Position numbers and translations under genes: made by a program
Assembly: GCA_018657495.1 (NCBI GenBank)
Contig: JABHXA010000008.1
Span: 1-64,000 of the forward strand
Direction of reading: 5' to 3'
From: Fidelibacterota bacterium
GTDB lineage: Bacteria; Fidelibacterota; Marinisomatia; SCGC-AAA003-L08; JACNLC01
Length of the DNA stretch: 64,000 nt
Shown here: one piece after another, positions 1 to 9,732 of the stretch
Layout of the letters: every line of letters starts with the position of its first letter
Numbering within the stretch: position 1 is the first letter of the stretch
Notes under the pieces: generated by a model
The model's input: only the letters and a program-made list of their open reading frames with translations
What the model was told of the DNA's origin: nothing
The model's database searches: none

Positions 1-2
1 CG

Positions 3-2531
3 TGCCATGTTTCGTTTTCCTTTCTTTTTTCTTTAGGACTAACTTACAACATGGTCCGACTTTTGGGGGGCAGGTCATTTATCAATCCCAGGATTTCTGA
101 ACAAATATTGAATTCAGACATGTCAACAGAAAAAGTATTTAGTTATTTTGTTAATGAGACGCGGTTTAATAAAAAATCAATTCCATATTCATTTATTGCA
201 GGCATTGACAAAAATTTATATACGGGTTTGGGTAATAATGAGATACTGATTAATGAATGGGCTGCCGAAGAATTGGGAGCAAAAAAAGGTGATACCCTAA
301 TCCTAAAATATTTTTCTCTGGGGGTATCAAGTGAATTACTGGAGGATAGCACTGCATTTATTGTGAAGCAGGTTATTCCGATAAATGGATTCGCCGGAGA
401 TCCCACACTCATGCCTGATTTTAAAGGACTCAGTGATTCAGAGAATTGCACTGACTGGCATCCAGGCATCCCTATCAATTTAGATTTGATATCAAAAAAA
501 GATGAAGATTACTGGGATAGATACAAAGGCACTCCAAAAGCATTTATCAATATTGATACAGCCCGTCAAATATGGGCAAACCGATTTGGTGATCTGACCT
601 CAATACGTTTTTCTGCAAACGAATATTCGGCGGAAAGTTTGTCAGGAGATCTGATCAGGGTCTTGGAACTGAAACAGATGGGATATACATTCCTTCCCAT
701 AAGAGAACGGGCAGTTAGTGGGGCAACTGATGGTGTAGATTTTGGTACCTTGTTTATAGGGTTGAGCTTTTTTATAATTCTTTCGGCGATGATCCTTACC
801 GGATTGCAGTTTGCTCTCAGTATCCAGCAGAGGAAATGGGAAACAGATCAGCTACTGGCAGTCGGAATATCCCACAAAACAGTATATTTGATTCGATTTA
901 TTGAAGGGGCAGTTATTGCTTTCCTGGCTAGTATTCTTGGATCGATCTTTAGTGCAATCTATGCAAGGATTGTTTTGTTTGGATTGGGAGAAGTCTGGCA
1001 TGATGCGGTGGGGATCAATACCTTTGAATTGGATCCGCAATTTTCAACGATGGTAATAGGTTTCTCTATCAGTCTATTGACGGCTCTCGCAGCAATAATA
1101 ATAAGTGTAAGGGGTCAGTTGCGCAGAACAAATGTCAAACTGCAAGAGATTAATTCTACCGGAATGAAAAAAAATATCCTTTACAAAGTTATATTCTCTG
1201 GATCATCAATTGCATTATTGATTCTTTTGACCATATTTAATACAAAACTGTTTGAGAGTAATGATGTGGCTGTTTTTTTTATAATGGGTATTTTACTACT
1301 TGGTTTGCTTTTATACCTGATTAACCAGGGACTGAGGATGCTATCAATTTCAAGAACAGGCAATTTAACACTGATTAAACTAACTATTATAAATATAGCT
1401 AAAAATCGACGTAAAAGCATGGCCAGTATCAGTATGTTGGCTGCTGGAATATTTATTGTCATTTCTGTGGGCTCAAACCAACTTGATGCTTTAAAGGGAA
1501 GCCATCTCCATAAATCGGGAACCGGTGGATTTGAAATTATTGTTGAAACTGCTTTGCCGGTTCTTACTCAATCGATGGGTGATCAAAACGGCTTATCTGT
1601 TTTAGATGATCAATTTCATGAAAATAGCAAAGCGATAACACAAATTAGGGTTCGGGATGGGGAAGATGCCAGTTGCCTGAATATCACCCGTACCGCCAGC
1701 CCTGGCATTCTTGGTGTAAATTCGAAATCGCTTGCCGGTAGATTTAATTTTGCAAAAACCAATGTAGATATTACTTTGAAGGAAGGATGGGATTTACTGA
1801 ATATTAATCTTGGTGACGGCGTAATTCCCGCCGTGGCCGATTTGTCGGTGATCAAATGGGGGCTGGGACTATCACTTGGTGATACATTGTATTATCCAGG
1901 TAAATATGGCAGTCAGTTGAAGGTTGTTCTAGTGGGAGGTCTGTCAAACTCAATTTTCCAGGGCAGTATCATTATTTCTGAGGAAAACTTTGTCAAGCAT
2001 TTTACTGGAAACAGTGGTTTTAGATTATTCCTTTTTGATACTGATAATGCTTCCGAAATTGTAGCACGGTCTCAAAAATATCTTTCCGATTTTGGAGCGG
2101 AGACCAGTAGTTGTGTAAATCGGCTCGCTGATTTTAATGCAGTTGAAAATACTTATTTGTCAATATTTTTATTACTTGGAAGCATAGGATTATTAATTGG
2201 AACGCTGGGATTCTGGGCTGTCATCATGAGAAATATTCTGGAGAAACAACGGGAATTGGGCATTATGAAAGCGATTGGATATCGTACCGGAAAAATTTAC
2301 ATCCTCTTATTTAAAGAATATTTATTTGTACTTCTCGCTGGTGTATTTATTGGTTTCAGTACTGCGGCAGTGGCAATAAGACCGGTTATGGAAAGTACCG
2401 GTAATGCCCTGCCCATTGATTTTATATTTTTGACGATCGCAGTAATAATAGTTACTGGAATTAGCGGAATATTATGGTCGGTTAGAATTGCATTAAAGCA
2501 ACCTTTAATAAGAATATTACAAACAGATTAA
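3..2531 (+). CDS. FtsX/MacB-type ABC transporter permease, 5'-partial
   Basis: This is a multi-pass inner-membrane permease of the FtsX/LolC/MacB type, which works with an ABC ATPase to move lipoproteins, peptides or lipids. A large extracytoplasmic region (about residues 1-225 counted from the ATG at 51) precedes hydrophobic segments near 231-255, 290-310, 337-360, 379-396, 405-424 and 457-475. A second extracytoplasmic domain follows, then a C-terminal FtsX block of three segments (about 700-815). The typical FtsX wording EKQRELGIMKAIGYR is visible near 735-750. The frame stays open upstream of ATG 51 to the window edge, no first membrane helix precedes the periplasmic part, and the Shine-Dalgarno before ATG 51 is weak. 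I therefore read the gene as 5'-truncated by the window. The partner ATPase is presumably upstream, outside the window. The substrate cannot be told. Confidence 0.85.
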   Translation, partial: CHVSFSFLFSLGLTYNMVRLLGGRSFINPRISEQILNSDMSTEKVFSYFVNETRFNKKSIPYSFIAGIDKNLYTGLGNNEILINEWAAEELGAKKGDTLILKYFSLGVSSELLEDSTAFIVKQVIPINGFAGDPTLMPDFKGLSDSENCTDWHPGIPINLDLISKKDEDYWDRYKGTPKAFINIDTARQIWANRFGDLTSIRFSANEYSAESLSGDLIRVLELKQMGYTFLPIRERAVSGATDGVDFGTLFIGLSFFIILSAMILTGLQFALSIQQRKWETDQLLAVGISHKTVYLIRFIEGAVIAFLASILGSIFSAIYARIVLFGLGEVWHDAVGINTFELDPQFSTMVIGFSISLLTALAAIIISVRGQLRRTNVKLQEINSTGMKKNILYKVIFSGSSIALLILLTIFNTKLFESNDVAVFFIMGILLLGLLLYLINQGLRMLSISRTGNLTLIKLTIINIAKNRRKSMASISMLAAGIFIVISVGSNQLDALKGSHLHKSGTGGFEIIVETALPVLTQSMGDQNGLSVLDDQFHENSKAITQIRVRDGEDASCLNITRTASPGILGVNSKSLAGRFNFAKTNVDITLKEGWDLLNINLGDGVIPAVADLSVIKWGLGLSLGDTLYYPGKYGSQLKVVLVGGLSNSIFQGSIIISEENFVKHFTGNSGFRLFLFDTDNASEIVARSQKYLSDFGAETSSCVNRLADFNAVENTYLSIFLLLGSIGLLIGTLGFWAVIMRNILEKQRELGIMKAIGYRTGKIYILLFKEYLFVLLAGVFIGFSTAAVAIRPVMESTGNALPIDFIFLTIAVIIVTGISGILWSVRIALKQPLIRILQTD

Positions 2532-2636
2532 TAGATAGTGTTATTTATTAATAAAAATCCTGTTAAATTTTGGCTATTACTTGATAATCATTTTATTAAT
2601 CTATCTAAAATACTAAATAATCGGAGAACCTATAAC

Positions 2637-3833
2637 ATGGATCAGTCACTCCCGAAAAATAGTAGACATGTTTATGCTATTATCGCTATGTTGTTATTTA
2701 CTTGTCTACTCTTTTCATCAACAACCTTTATTGGTGTAAAGGGCAAAAATGTTTATGCTGCAAGTAACGAGAATTCTGTAGACGCCAACGCCTATTTAAA
2801 ATTTGTTCCTGCGGATGGTAATGGATACGGAGTGATCTACTTTTGCAATAATGATGAAGAACCAGTGGGCGGTGTAAATACAGAGGGATTGTTTGCCAAT
2901 ATTACCCGCTGTCCACGAAAACAGATAAAACCTAACTCCGAAAAAGAAACCCTCTGGGGCAATCTGTTGGAAAATATACTTGAGTCCTGCGCCGATGTCG
3001 ATGATGTAATTGCATTGGCAGATAAATACAATCTATATGACCTGCATGAGGCCCAAATAATGGTGGGAGATAAGAGCGGTGCTGCTGCAATTCTTGAAGG
3101 GGAAGATATTGTTCACCGTAAAGAAAATTATCTGCTGATGACAAATTTTTACCATACAAATCCAGATTTGGAAGATTTACCTTTAGAAAGATACAAGATA
3201 GCTGAAAAGATGCTAGAGAATAATAAAATTGACATAGATAATTTTCGCCGGATACTGGCCGCCACAAAACGTGAATTGACCTCACCAACTATTTTTTCTT
3301 ACATCCTGGACCTCAGGAAAAGTCAGGTCTATTTATACAATTTCCATGGGTTTGAAAATGAAATGGTATTAAATGTTGATGATGCCCTATCAAAGGGATT
3401 GAGAAAAGTAAATATTGATGAATTATTTGAGCTCAATACACCAACAAAGTCAGAATATATTGTTTTCAACAGGAAGAGGGGTATCGATAACGATCTCCGT
3501 TCATTTCGAGGTGTCTTAGCCGCTGAAAAAATATGGGAATGGTTTCAAGAAGATTCCGATTTTAATATTTATCGGGAGGGAGAATTAAATATGCAGGGTT
3601 ATACTTATATGAATGCCCAGGCGTTCCAGTCTGCAGTGGCTATTTTTGAGTTGAATACACGGATGTTTCCAAATTCCGGGAATGTCTGGGATAGCCTCGG
3701 AGAAGGATATATGAATTCAGGTGAAACAGAACTGGCAATAATAAATTATGAGAAATCCCTGGAAATTGATCCAGGTAATACAAATGCTGTTACTATGTTA
3801 AAAAGATTGAGAGAGGAACCAAACAATGACTAA
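2637..3833 (+). CDS. Ntn-hydrolase-like (C45/AAT superfamily) protein with C-terminal TPRs
   Basis: The start is ATG 2637, which has GGAGA just upstream; the longer frame from GTG 2538 has no ribosome site. An N-terminal hydrophobic segment (about residues 13-35) suggests export or a membrane anchor. The central part resembles linear amide C-N hydrolases / acyl-CoA:6-aminopenicillanate acyltransferases: GGVNTEGL near 78-85, a MVGDKSGAAAILEG block and a MTNFYH block near 190. The domain should begin with a nucleophilic Cys exposed by processing; here it begins with a YLKFVPADGNGYG-type segment and no Cys is in place. The last ~90 residues form about two TPR repeats. It overlaps the next gene by 8 nt, so the two are translationally coupled. 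An inactive or altered hydrolase fold is likely; the substrate is unknown. Confidence 0.6.
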   Translation: MDQSLPKNSRHVYAIIAMLLFTCLLFSSTTFIGVKGKNVYAASNENSVDANAYLKFVPADGNGYGVIYFCNNDEEPVGGVNTEGLFANITRCPRKQIKPNSEKETLWGNLLENILESCADVDDVIALADKYNLYDLHEAQIMVGDKSGAAAILEGEDIVHRKENYLLMTNFYHTNPDLEDLPLERYKIAEKMLENNKIDIDNFRRILAATKRELTSPTIFSYILDLRKSQVYLYNFHGFENEMVLNVDDALSKGLRKVNIDELFELNTPTKSEYIVFNRKRGIDNDLRSFRGVLAAEKIWEWFQEDSDFNIYREGELNMQGYTYMNAQAFQSAVAIFELNTRMFPNSGNVWDSLGEGYMNSGETELAIINYEKSLEIDPGNTNAVTMLKRLREEPNND

Positions 3834-5046
3834 AATGATAATTATTATTACAGTGTTTAGTGCAAGTATTTTTTCAGCGTTACTGGCAGATGATAACAGC
3901 ATTTGGGCAGGACCAACACGAGACAATATTTATACAGAAACAAACCTTGCAGATTCATGGCCGGAAGACGGACCTGAATTACTGTGGCAATTCGATAGTC
4001 TCGGTATTGGTTATTCCGCTGTGGCTGTCAACTCATCTGGTGTATACGTCACTGGAATGAAGTCGGACAGGACCGGTCATCTATATGCATTTAATCATGA
4101 TGGGAGTATAAAATGGACAATCCCATATGGCAGCGAATGGCATAGAGGATTTCCCGGTACAAGATCAACACCCGTGATTTATGAAGGGTTGATGTATTTT
4201 GAAAGTGCTCAGGGTGTGGTTTTTTGTATCAAACCCGAGAATGGCGAAATTGTCTGGTCAAAGGATCTTATGAATGATTATGGTGGAGTTAATATTCAAT
4301 ATGGGCTGTCAGAATCCATACTCGTTGATGATGACCGGGTGATATGCACCCCTGGTGGTTCTGAACATAATCTTATGGCTCTTAACCGGTTAACAGGTGA
4401 GGTAATTTGGACGAACTCTGCTAAGGGAGAACCGCCGACATATTTGACACCATCTCTTATAGAACGAAATGGGTCAAAATTTTTAGTAACCATGACATCA
4501 AGCTCAATAATGGGTATTGAATTTGAAACAGGTGAATTGTTATGGAGTCATCTCTTTATAAACGGTGGCGAAACATTCCCAAATACACCCATATATCGTG
4601 ATGGTTTCATATACTGTGTCGCCGGTTATAGAATGGGTGGCATCATGCTTCAGCTATCACCTGATAATCGGGATGTAAAAGAAATTTGGCGAAATGCCAC
4701 CCTCGATAATCAAATGGGCGGTGTAATTGTTATGGATGGGTATATATATGGTTCAGGTCATATGTCGGATCCTGCCTGGCAATGCCTTGATTGGCGGACT
4801 GGTGAGGTTATTCACAGATCGGAAGAAATCGGCAATGGGGCAATATTATACGCCGATGGAAAATTTTATTGCTACAGCGAAAATGGTACAGTTAGTCTTA
4901 TCAAAGCGGATTCCAAATCATTCGATATCATTAGTCAATTTCAGATAACAGCTGGTACAAATGAGCATTTTGCCCATCATATAATCCATGGTGAAAATTT
5001 GTATGTTAGACATGGAGATTCTCTGATGGTGTATAAGATAAATTGA
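3826..5046 (+). CDS. PQQ-like beta-propeller protein, exported
   Basis: A cleavable signal peptide (residues 1-21, ending SALLA/DD) is followed by repeated beta-propeller blades of the PQQ/BamB type. Blade motifs such as LYAFNHDGSIKW, VFCIKPENGEIVWSK and LMALNRLTGEVIW recur roughly every 45-55 residues. The opening WAGPTRDNIY is common in exported pyrrolo-quinoline-quinone-like repeat proteins of planctomycetes and FCB bacteria. No catalytic residues are recognisable and most such proteins do not bind PQQ, so a scaffold or ligand-binding role in the periplasm is the most that can be said. The start codon overlaps the preceding TPR/Ntn-hydrolase-like gene by 8 nt (ATGACTAA), so the two probably act together. 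Confidence 0.8.
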   Translation: MTKMIIIITVFSASIFSALLADDNSIWAGPTRDNIYTETNLADSWPEDGPELLWQFDSLGIGYSAVAVNSSGVYVTGMKSDRTGHLYAFNHDGSIKWTIPYGSEWHRGFPGTRSTPVIYEGLMYFESAQGVVFCIKPENGEIVWSKDLMNDYGGVNIQYGLSESILVDDDRVICTPGGSEHNLMALNRLTGEVIWTNSAKGEPPTYLTPSLIERNGSKFLVTMTSSSIMGIEFETGELLWSHLFINGGETFPNTPIYRDGFIYCVAGYRMGGIMLQLSPDNRDVKEIWRNATLDNQMGGVIVMDGYIYGSGHMSDPAWQCLDWRTGEVIHRSEEIGNGAILYADGKFYCYSENGTVSLIKADSKSFDIISQFQITAGTNEHFAHHIIHGENLYVRHGDSLMVYKIN

Positions 5047-5731
5047 TTTTAAAGGAATTCCTTATATAAGTTAATGGCAAATTATTGCCTGTTGGAATGG
5101 ACTTTCATTAGTACAAAAGGGATCTGTTACAACTGAAGTTGAATTAAATCAGGACATGCGGCATTGTGAGAGAGGCCAATTGTATCCTTAACAATGAAAT
5201 GTAGATAGTAGATAAAGATTGTACACGGCATCTAAAGTAGAATGTCTCCAAAAACAGAATTATCTTTGAAAAACTGAATTAATCAAAGCGCTTATAACAT
5301 TTGTACTCGCGCCTCATTACTCCTGCAGAATGTGACTCAAGATTAACATGAGAATCGATACTCCATGATCACTCGACAAATTCATAGAAAAATTAAGATA
5401 TAAAATAAAAACATACAAATTGGACAAGAAATCGTGGCAAGATATTAATTTTGTATAAAGTGGGTGGTATACACCGGGTATATTTCACCGTAATGAGTCA
5501 TATAGCCCACAATGTATTATAAAGTTGAAAATTTGGTCAATAAACTAAGAAAACTGAGTATACGGTGTAGTATCAACGATATAGATGATATTCACTAAGG
5601 ACCGAGGGTATCTAGGATACATTAAAAATACTGTATTTCATCATATATCATATAAATAACCGTTGCGGCACAAATATTGCCCTACACAAGTGAATTCAGT
5701 CAAATAATTTTGATAAAAAAAGGAAGATAAA
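5047..5731. other. 685-nt intergenic region without recognisable gene
   Basis: This stretch is AT-rich, has stops in all frames and matches no RNA gene I recognise. It holds a 12-bp palindrome (AAGGAATTCCTT) just after the preceding stop codon and a short hairpin GTATC-TAG-GATAC near 5609. It precedes the lipoprotein gene and presumably carries its promoter. No coding remnant is convincing. Confidence 0.5.
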
Positions 5732-6340
5732 ATGAAGATTACAAAACGCAACCAACTGCAATTAGTTATACTGGGAGCGCTCATACTTTTCTCAGCATAT
5801 TCTTGTGATAATAATGGCATCATGGAACCTCAGGATGAAATTAACTCAATTTCTCAATCTGTGGGAATACCCAATGATCAATTTCAGCGAATAGCTTGGA
5901 ATGCCGAAGCCAAAGCCCAAATGAATCAACTAGCCAGGGGAAGTCATTCACATATGATTGTAGCCAATAATGGCGGCTCTGTAGGTGGATCAGTAACATT
6001 TGACAATACTGTTGAAATACCCGCCGAAGCTCTTGATGAAAACACAATGGTTACCGTTGAGGTTATTGTAGTTGAGAACCATAACCAGGGTGGCGCCGAA
6101 GTTGACTTTCTACCCAGTATGGAGTTTCTTTCAGACGTAGTAGTTACACTTTCCTGGTCATATCTTGAGTTAGCCGATGGTGAAGAATTTGAAGCATTCT
6201 ACAGCCAGGATGATGGAGAGACATGGTTTGAAGTAAATGCACTTCAAGTAAACTTTGAAGATGAAACCCTGTCATTCGAAATTGATCATTTTACCCGATT
6301 TGCCTGGGGAAAAAGAATTATTGTTAACGAGGAAGACTAA
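5732..6340 (+). CDS. Putative lipoprotein with a ZU5-like beta domain
   Basis: The N-terminus is a type II (lipoprotein) signal peptide: a hydrophobic stretch at 10-24, lipobox FSAYSC with Cys25, then Asp-Asp-Asn. The mature part is acidic. From about residue 80 it reads GGSVGGSVTF, VEIPAEALDENTMVTVEV and LELADGEEFEAFYSQDDGETWFEV, a pattern like the ZU5-type beta domains found in secreted bacterial proteins ('IPAGAL... I.V...'). A good ribosome site (AAGGAAG) lies 7 nt before the ATG. A surface or periplasmic binding role is inferred from location only. The family assignment is tentative. Confidence 0.65.
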   Translation: MKITKRNQLQLVILGALILFSAYSCDNNGIMEPQDEINSISQSVGIPNDQFQRIAWNAEAKAQMNQLARGSHSHMIVANNGGSVGGSVTFDNTVEIPAEALDENTMVTVEVIVVENHNQGGAEVDFLPSMEFLSDVVVTLSWSYLELADGEEFEAFYSQDDGETWFEVNALQVNFEDETLSFEIDHFTRFAWGKRIIVNEED

Positions 6341-6393
6341 TTATCAATTGTAGATAATTTCTATTCAATGAATTCATTAAAAAATCAATATCA

Positions 6394-7641
6394 ATGAAAA
6401 CCAACCTCAATCAGGCATTTTTAGTAAAAGTCTTTGATACGGCTTCCGCTTCATGCGGCAGTAGTTTTGGAGACAGTTACTCAAAAATCAAGGATGAGCG
6501 CGAGAAATTCCTAAAGGATGTCTGGCTTGACCCTCAGGATGAAGTATCTACTGAGGAATCAAAGGCAGTATTATTTAGAGATATTGATTTTGAAAATATT
6601 ATCACCCATGCTGCCAACTACCTGAATGGATCAGACTATACTATTTTCCTGTTTGAGATAGTTAATATATCTATTCAGTTTGGTAAGATTAAAAAGGCTG
6701 AAGGAGTACTGAAGTCTTTATTCTCATTGTATAGATCTTTCATAAATAAAAAAACTAATGCCGACTCCCATGCTGTATACGGGGATATCTTCCTTTCAAA
6801 GAATGAATATGAATCAGCGGATACAGAGTATAAGAAATCATTAGCGATATATAAAGAGCTGGGGTCAGCGCAGGGTATGGCCTCAGTAATAAATTCCATG
6901 GGCATATTAAAGATGGAAAGTGGTGCCCAGTATATTGATGCAATTACAGATTTCAGGGAAGCCAAGACAATCGCCAGACGGAATAATATAAAATCAGAAT
7001 TCCAGAACGCTATATTAAATTTATCCAATGTATCAATCATGATGGGTAATTATGAAGAGGCCAGGGAAAACTTTGAGAGTCTCTTACCTGACCTCAGAGA
7101 TGATGATAATTTGGATATGCTTGCCAGAGTCCATCATAATCTGTCCATAGTAAATAAATTCAGTGGTGAATATGATGAAGCCAGTGCCAATCTCAAGCTT
7201 AGTATAGAGATATCCAGGGAGCTAAATGATATCCCGCAACTAGCATTGTCCTATTTAGAGAAAGCAGAAATTTCATACAGAATGAAAGATTATCATTCAA
7301 GTGCCGATCTAGCCACAACAGCATTCCATCTTTTCCATGACATCGGAGATAAGGTCAGCTGTGGTGATATTTATAAAATACTTGGAATGATAAACAGAGA
7401 TATGGATCAGGATAATCTGGCAGAATCATTCTTTAATACAAGCCTCAAAATAAATAAACAATATCACTTTCCTCTAAGTTTAGGTGAAACTCTTTTTGAA
7501 ATGGGTGAACATGACTATAAACGAGGAAATTTTGATACCGCCAAGAAAAACTATAAAGATGCAATCAGTGCATTCACAGAGATAGACGCCACACAAAAAA
7601 TCGAAGAAGTAGAAAGACAACTTTCAAGAATTAACTCCTAA
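6394..7641 (+). CDS. Cytoplasmic TPR-repeat protein
   Basis: This 415-residue protein has no signal peptide and is built almost entirely of helical TPR pairs from about residue 75 onward: AVYGDIFLSKNEYESADTEYKKSL, ILNLSNVSIMMGNYEEARENF, LARVHHNLSIVNKFSGEYDEASAN and so on. The repeats resemble those of Rap/MalT-type or kinesin-light-chain-type proteins. The function is probably protein-protein scaffolding, but no enzymatic or DNA-binding domain is attached. The ATG at 6394 has no clear Shine-Dalgarno. The gap to the lipoprotein gene is short (53 nt), so co-transcription is possible. Confidence 0.8.
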   Translation: MKTNLNQAFLVKVFDTASASCGSSFGDSYSKIKDEREKFLKDVWLDPQDEVSTEESKAVLFRDIDFENIITHAANYLNGSDYTIFLFEIVNISIQFGKIKKAEGVLKSLFSLYRSFINKKTNADSHAVYGDIFLSKNEYESADTEYKKSLAIYKELGSAQGMASVINSMGILKMESGAQYIDAITDFREAKTIARRNNIKSEFQNAILNLSNVSIMMGNYEEARENFESLLPDLRDDDNLDMLARVHHNLSIVNKFSGEYDEASANLKLSIEISRELNDIPQLALSYLEKAEISYRMKDYHSSADLATTAFHLFHDIGDKVSCGDIYKILGMINRDMDQDNLAESFFNTSLKINKQYHFPLSLGETLFEMGEHDYKRGNFDTAKKNYKDAISAFTEIDATQKIEEVERQLSRINS

Positions 7642-7973
7642 TTTCCGTTAAGATTAACGGCATCCAAACTATCTGGATCAACCAGAGCTTCCATAACTAT
7701 CTAAACCAAACCCAATTTCAAAACCCCTCAAAACAGTATCTCAAAAGTTATACAAATTACTATAAATCCTGATTATTGATTTAAAATAAGTAGTTGATTT
7801 AATTATTAACGAAATGATAACCATTTATTTAGTATTTATGAATTGATAACAAATGGCTTTGATTAATTAAATCAACAAAACAAAAAGAATAAAATAATTT
7901 AGTATGTGGCAACGAGATTTAAGAATTTGAAATAGTTACTGAAATAATCCAATTTAAAATATATCTAATGACT
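7642..7973. other. Intergenic region with two small hairpins after the TPR gene
   Basis: Two consecutive stem-loops follow the TPR gene: CCGTTA-AGAT-TAACGG (7645-7660) and TCTGG-ATCAA-CCAGA (about 7674-7688). Neither has a U-run, so they are only possible transcript-end structures. The rest is very AT-rich and contains no gene I can support. Confidence 0.4.
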
Positions 7974-8002
7974 TTGACCCATGTTTAAAATTATTTTATA
8001 TT
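7974..8002 (+). promoter_or_regulatory. Promoter of the arsR cassette
   Basis: TTGACC (7974-7979) and TATATT (7997-8002) are separated by exactly 17 nt, close to the sigma70 consensus. They sit 26 nt before the arsR start codon. The -10 element overlaps the left arm of the palindrome at 8000-8019, the usual arrangement for repression by an ArsR-family protein. Confidence 0.6.
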
Positions 8003-8019
8003 TCGTAGTATGACGAAAT
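8000..8019. promoter_or_regulatory. Probable ArsR operator (palindrome)
   Basis: Seven-base inverted arms, ATTTCGT (8000-8006) and ACGAAAT (8013-8019), are separated by 6 nt. The site lies between the -10 box and the start codon of the arsR-family gene, which is where ArsR/SmtB repressors bind to autoregulate. Confidence 0.6.
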
Positions 8020-8028
8020 GATAAATAT

Positions 8029-8379
8029 ATGATAAATCAGACCACCCAAGTATTTAAAGCATTATCAGATGCAAATCGCCTCCGTATCCTAAATATGATT
8101 GTTGAAAAACCCCTATGTGTTTGCGAAATAACTGACATTCTAGAATTAGCAACAAGTACGGTTTCTAAACATTTGTCTATTCTGCGAGATAGTGGTTTGA
8201 TAGTTGACGAAAAAAATGGGAAATGGGTCAACTATAGAATAAATAGTTCCATAGACGATGAGTACATACAACATTTACATTTTCTATTGAGAAATTGGCT
8301 GAAGGATTCAAAAGATATCATTCGTGATAAGCAGAGAGCCAGGGTTTCAGATCGCAACGAGATCTGCCGCCGACAATAG
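8029..8379 (+). CDS. ArsR/SmtB-family metalloregulator
   Basis: This small winged-helix repressor releases DNA when it binds thiophilic metal(loid). The helix-turn-helix reads EITDILELATSTVSKHLSILRDSGLI (about residues 33-58), followed by the wing. The sequence PLCVCEI places Cys30 and Cys32 just ahead of the HTH, equivalent to the ELCVCDL As(III)/Sb(III) site of classical ArsR. The C-terminal ~30 residues are basic and probably disordered. It is the first gene of a five-gene cassette, with the permease starting 17 nt after its stop, and a palindrome sits over its own promoter. Arsenic or antimony sensing is inferred from the Cys pair. Confidence 0.88.
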   Translation: MINQTTQVFKALSDANRLRILNMIVEKPLCVCEITDILELATSTVSKHLSILRDSGLIVDEKNGKWVNYRINSSIDDEYIQHLHFLLRNWLKDSKDIIRDKQRARVSDRNEICRRQ

Positions 8380-8396
8380 CACAAAGGAAAATTCAA

Positions 8397-9698
8397 TTGA
8401 ATTGGATAAGCGAGCGTAAAAAACTAATTGGTTTTTTGGCGATATTTTTATTTATATATTTTCTTCCCGTTGATGTAAATCGATTCAATGATGCCATTAT
8501 TGGGGCTTTCAAATTGCTCAAATGGTATGCTAAAGAACATGTTATTCTGTGCCTGATTCCATCCTTTTTTATTGCAGGCGTCATCACAGTTTTCGTGAGT
8601 CAGGCAGCTGTAATTAAATATTTTGGTGTTTCCGCAAAAAAGTGGTTAGCCTATCTGGTAGCTTCCATATCAGGAACGGTCCTGGCGGTATGCTCCTGCA
8701 CAATCCTCCCAATGTTTGCAGGAATTTATAAAAGGGGAGCGGGTATTGGTCCTGCTATAACATTCCTATATTCCGGTCCTGCTATAAATATATTGTCCAT
8801 TATGCTGACAGCAAGAATATTAGGATTTGAAATGGGCATTGCCCGCGTTATTGGCGCGGTTATTTTTTCAGTAGTTATTGGCTTAATCATGGCTAGTATC
8901 TTTCCTGAGAAGAACAAAGAAAAGCAAGCTAAACAGTTTAATATACCTGAAATGGAAAATAATCGTGTCATCTGGCAAACTGCATTGCATCTTTTAATCC
9001 TCATATTGATTCTGGTATTTGTTAATTGGGGTGAACCCCTAGTCGATGAAGGATTGTGGTATTTAATATACACAGCCAGGTGGTTCATTACAGCATTTTG
9101 CGGTCTTTTACTTGCTCTATCTCTAATATTTATCATAAAAATCCGTCTGATTCATGTGGTGATTGTAGTGCTGGCTGTATTGTTTACGGCCTTACTTTTC
9201 CCCCAATTCCCTTTGATCTCTTTCATTGTAGCTGTAATCGGTATCAGTATCATTCTTTCTATATCATCAGGTGAACCTCAGGAGTGGATTACAGAGACTT
9301 GGGGATTTGCAAAACAGATTTTACCATTGTTGGCAGCCGGTGTACTGGTAGCAGGATTTTTACTTGGAACACCAGATGAAGGAGGTGGAATTATTCCAGG
9401 TGATTGGATATATACAATGGTGGGTGGAAACACAATAATAGCAAATATTTTTGCATCAGTTATCGGTGCATTAATGTATTTCGCCACTTTGACTGAAGTA
9501 CCCATCCTCCAGGGGTTAATGAATAATGGCATGGGAAAAGGACCTGCCCTGGCATTATTGCTGGCGGGCCCAGCGATATCATTACCCAATATGCTTGTCA
9601 TCCGTGGAGTATTAGGTAATAAAAAAACAATGGTTTTTGTATTACTTGTGGTTGTGATGGCAGCGATTTCGGGTTGGATTTATGGTTCACTTTTTTAA
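8397..9698 (+). CDS. ArsP/DUF318-type permease
   Basis: This is a multi-pass membrane permease (about 10 hydrophobic segments) of the DUF318/ArsP_1 family, members of which export trivalent methylated or organo-arsenicals. The diagnostic stretch CSCTILPMFAGIYKRGAG (about residues 101-118), followed by a SGPAIN motif (about 125), is present. A second half with GPALALLLAGPAISLPN suggests the family's internal duplication. The start is TTG at 8397, with AAAGGA eight bases upstream and no in-frame ATG nearby. It follows the arsR gene directly and precedes two thioredoxin-like genes, a common neighbourhood for this family. The substrate (methylarsenite or another thiophilic compound) is inference. 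Confidence 0.82.
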   Translation: MNWISERKKLIGFLAIFLFIYFLPVDVNRFNDAIIGAFKLLKWYAKEHVILCLIPSFFIAGVITVFVSQAAVIKYFGVSAKKWLAYLVASISGTVLAVCSCTILPMFAGIYKRGAGIGPAITFLYSGPAINILSIMLTARILGFEMGIARVIGAVIFSVVIGLIMASIFPEKNKEKQAKQFNIPEMENNRVIWQTALHLLILILILVFVNWGEPLVDEGLWYLIYTARWFITAFCGLLLALSLIFIIKIRLIHVVIVVLAVLFTALLFPQFPLISFIVAVIGISIILSISSGEPQEWITETWGFAKQILPLLAAGVLVAGFLLGTPDEGGGIIPGDWIYTMVGGNTIIANIFASVIGALMYFATLTEVPILQGLMNNGMGKGPALALLLAGPAISLPNMLVIRGVLGNKKTMVFVLLVVVMAAISGWIYGSLF

Positions 9699-9732
9699 AA
9701 CATGGCTAAAAAAAAATAAATAAGAGAGAAAT

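Noticed and set aside
3..50. ATG 51 as the true start of the ABC permease
   Set aside because: The frame is open to the window edge, the expected N-terminal helix is missing and the ribosome site is poor; read as truncated by the window.
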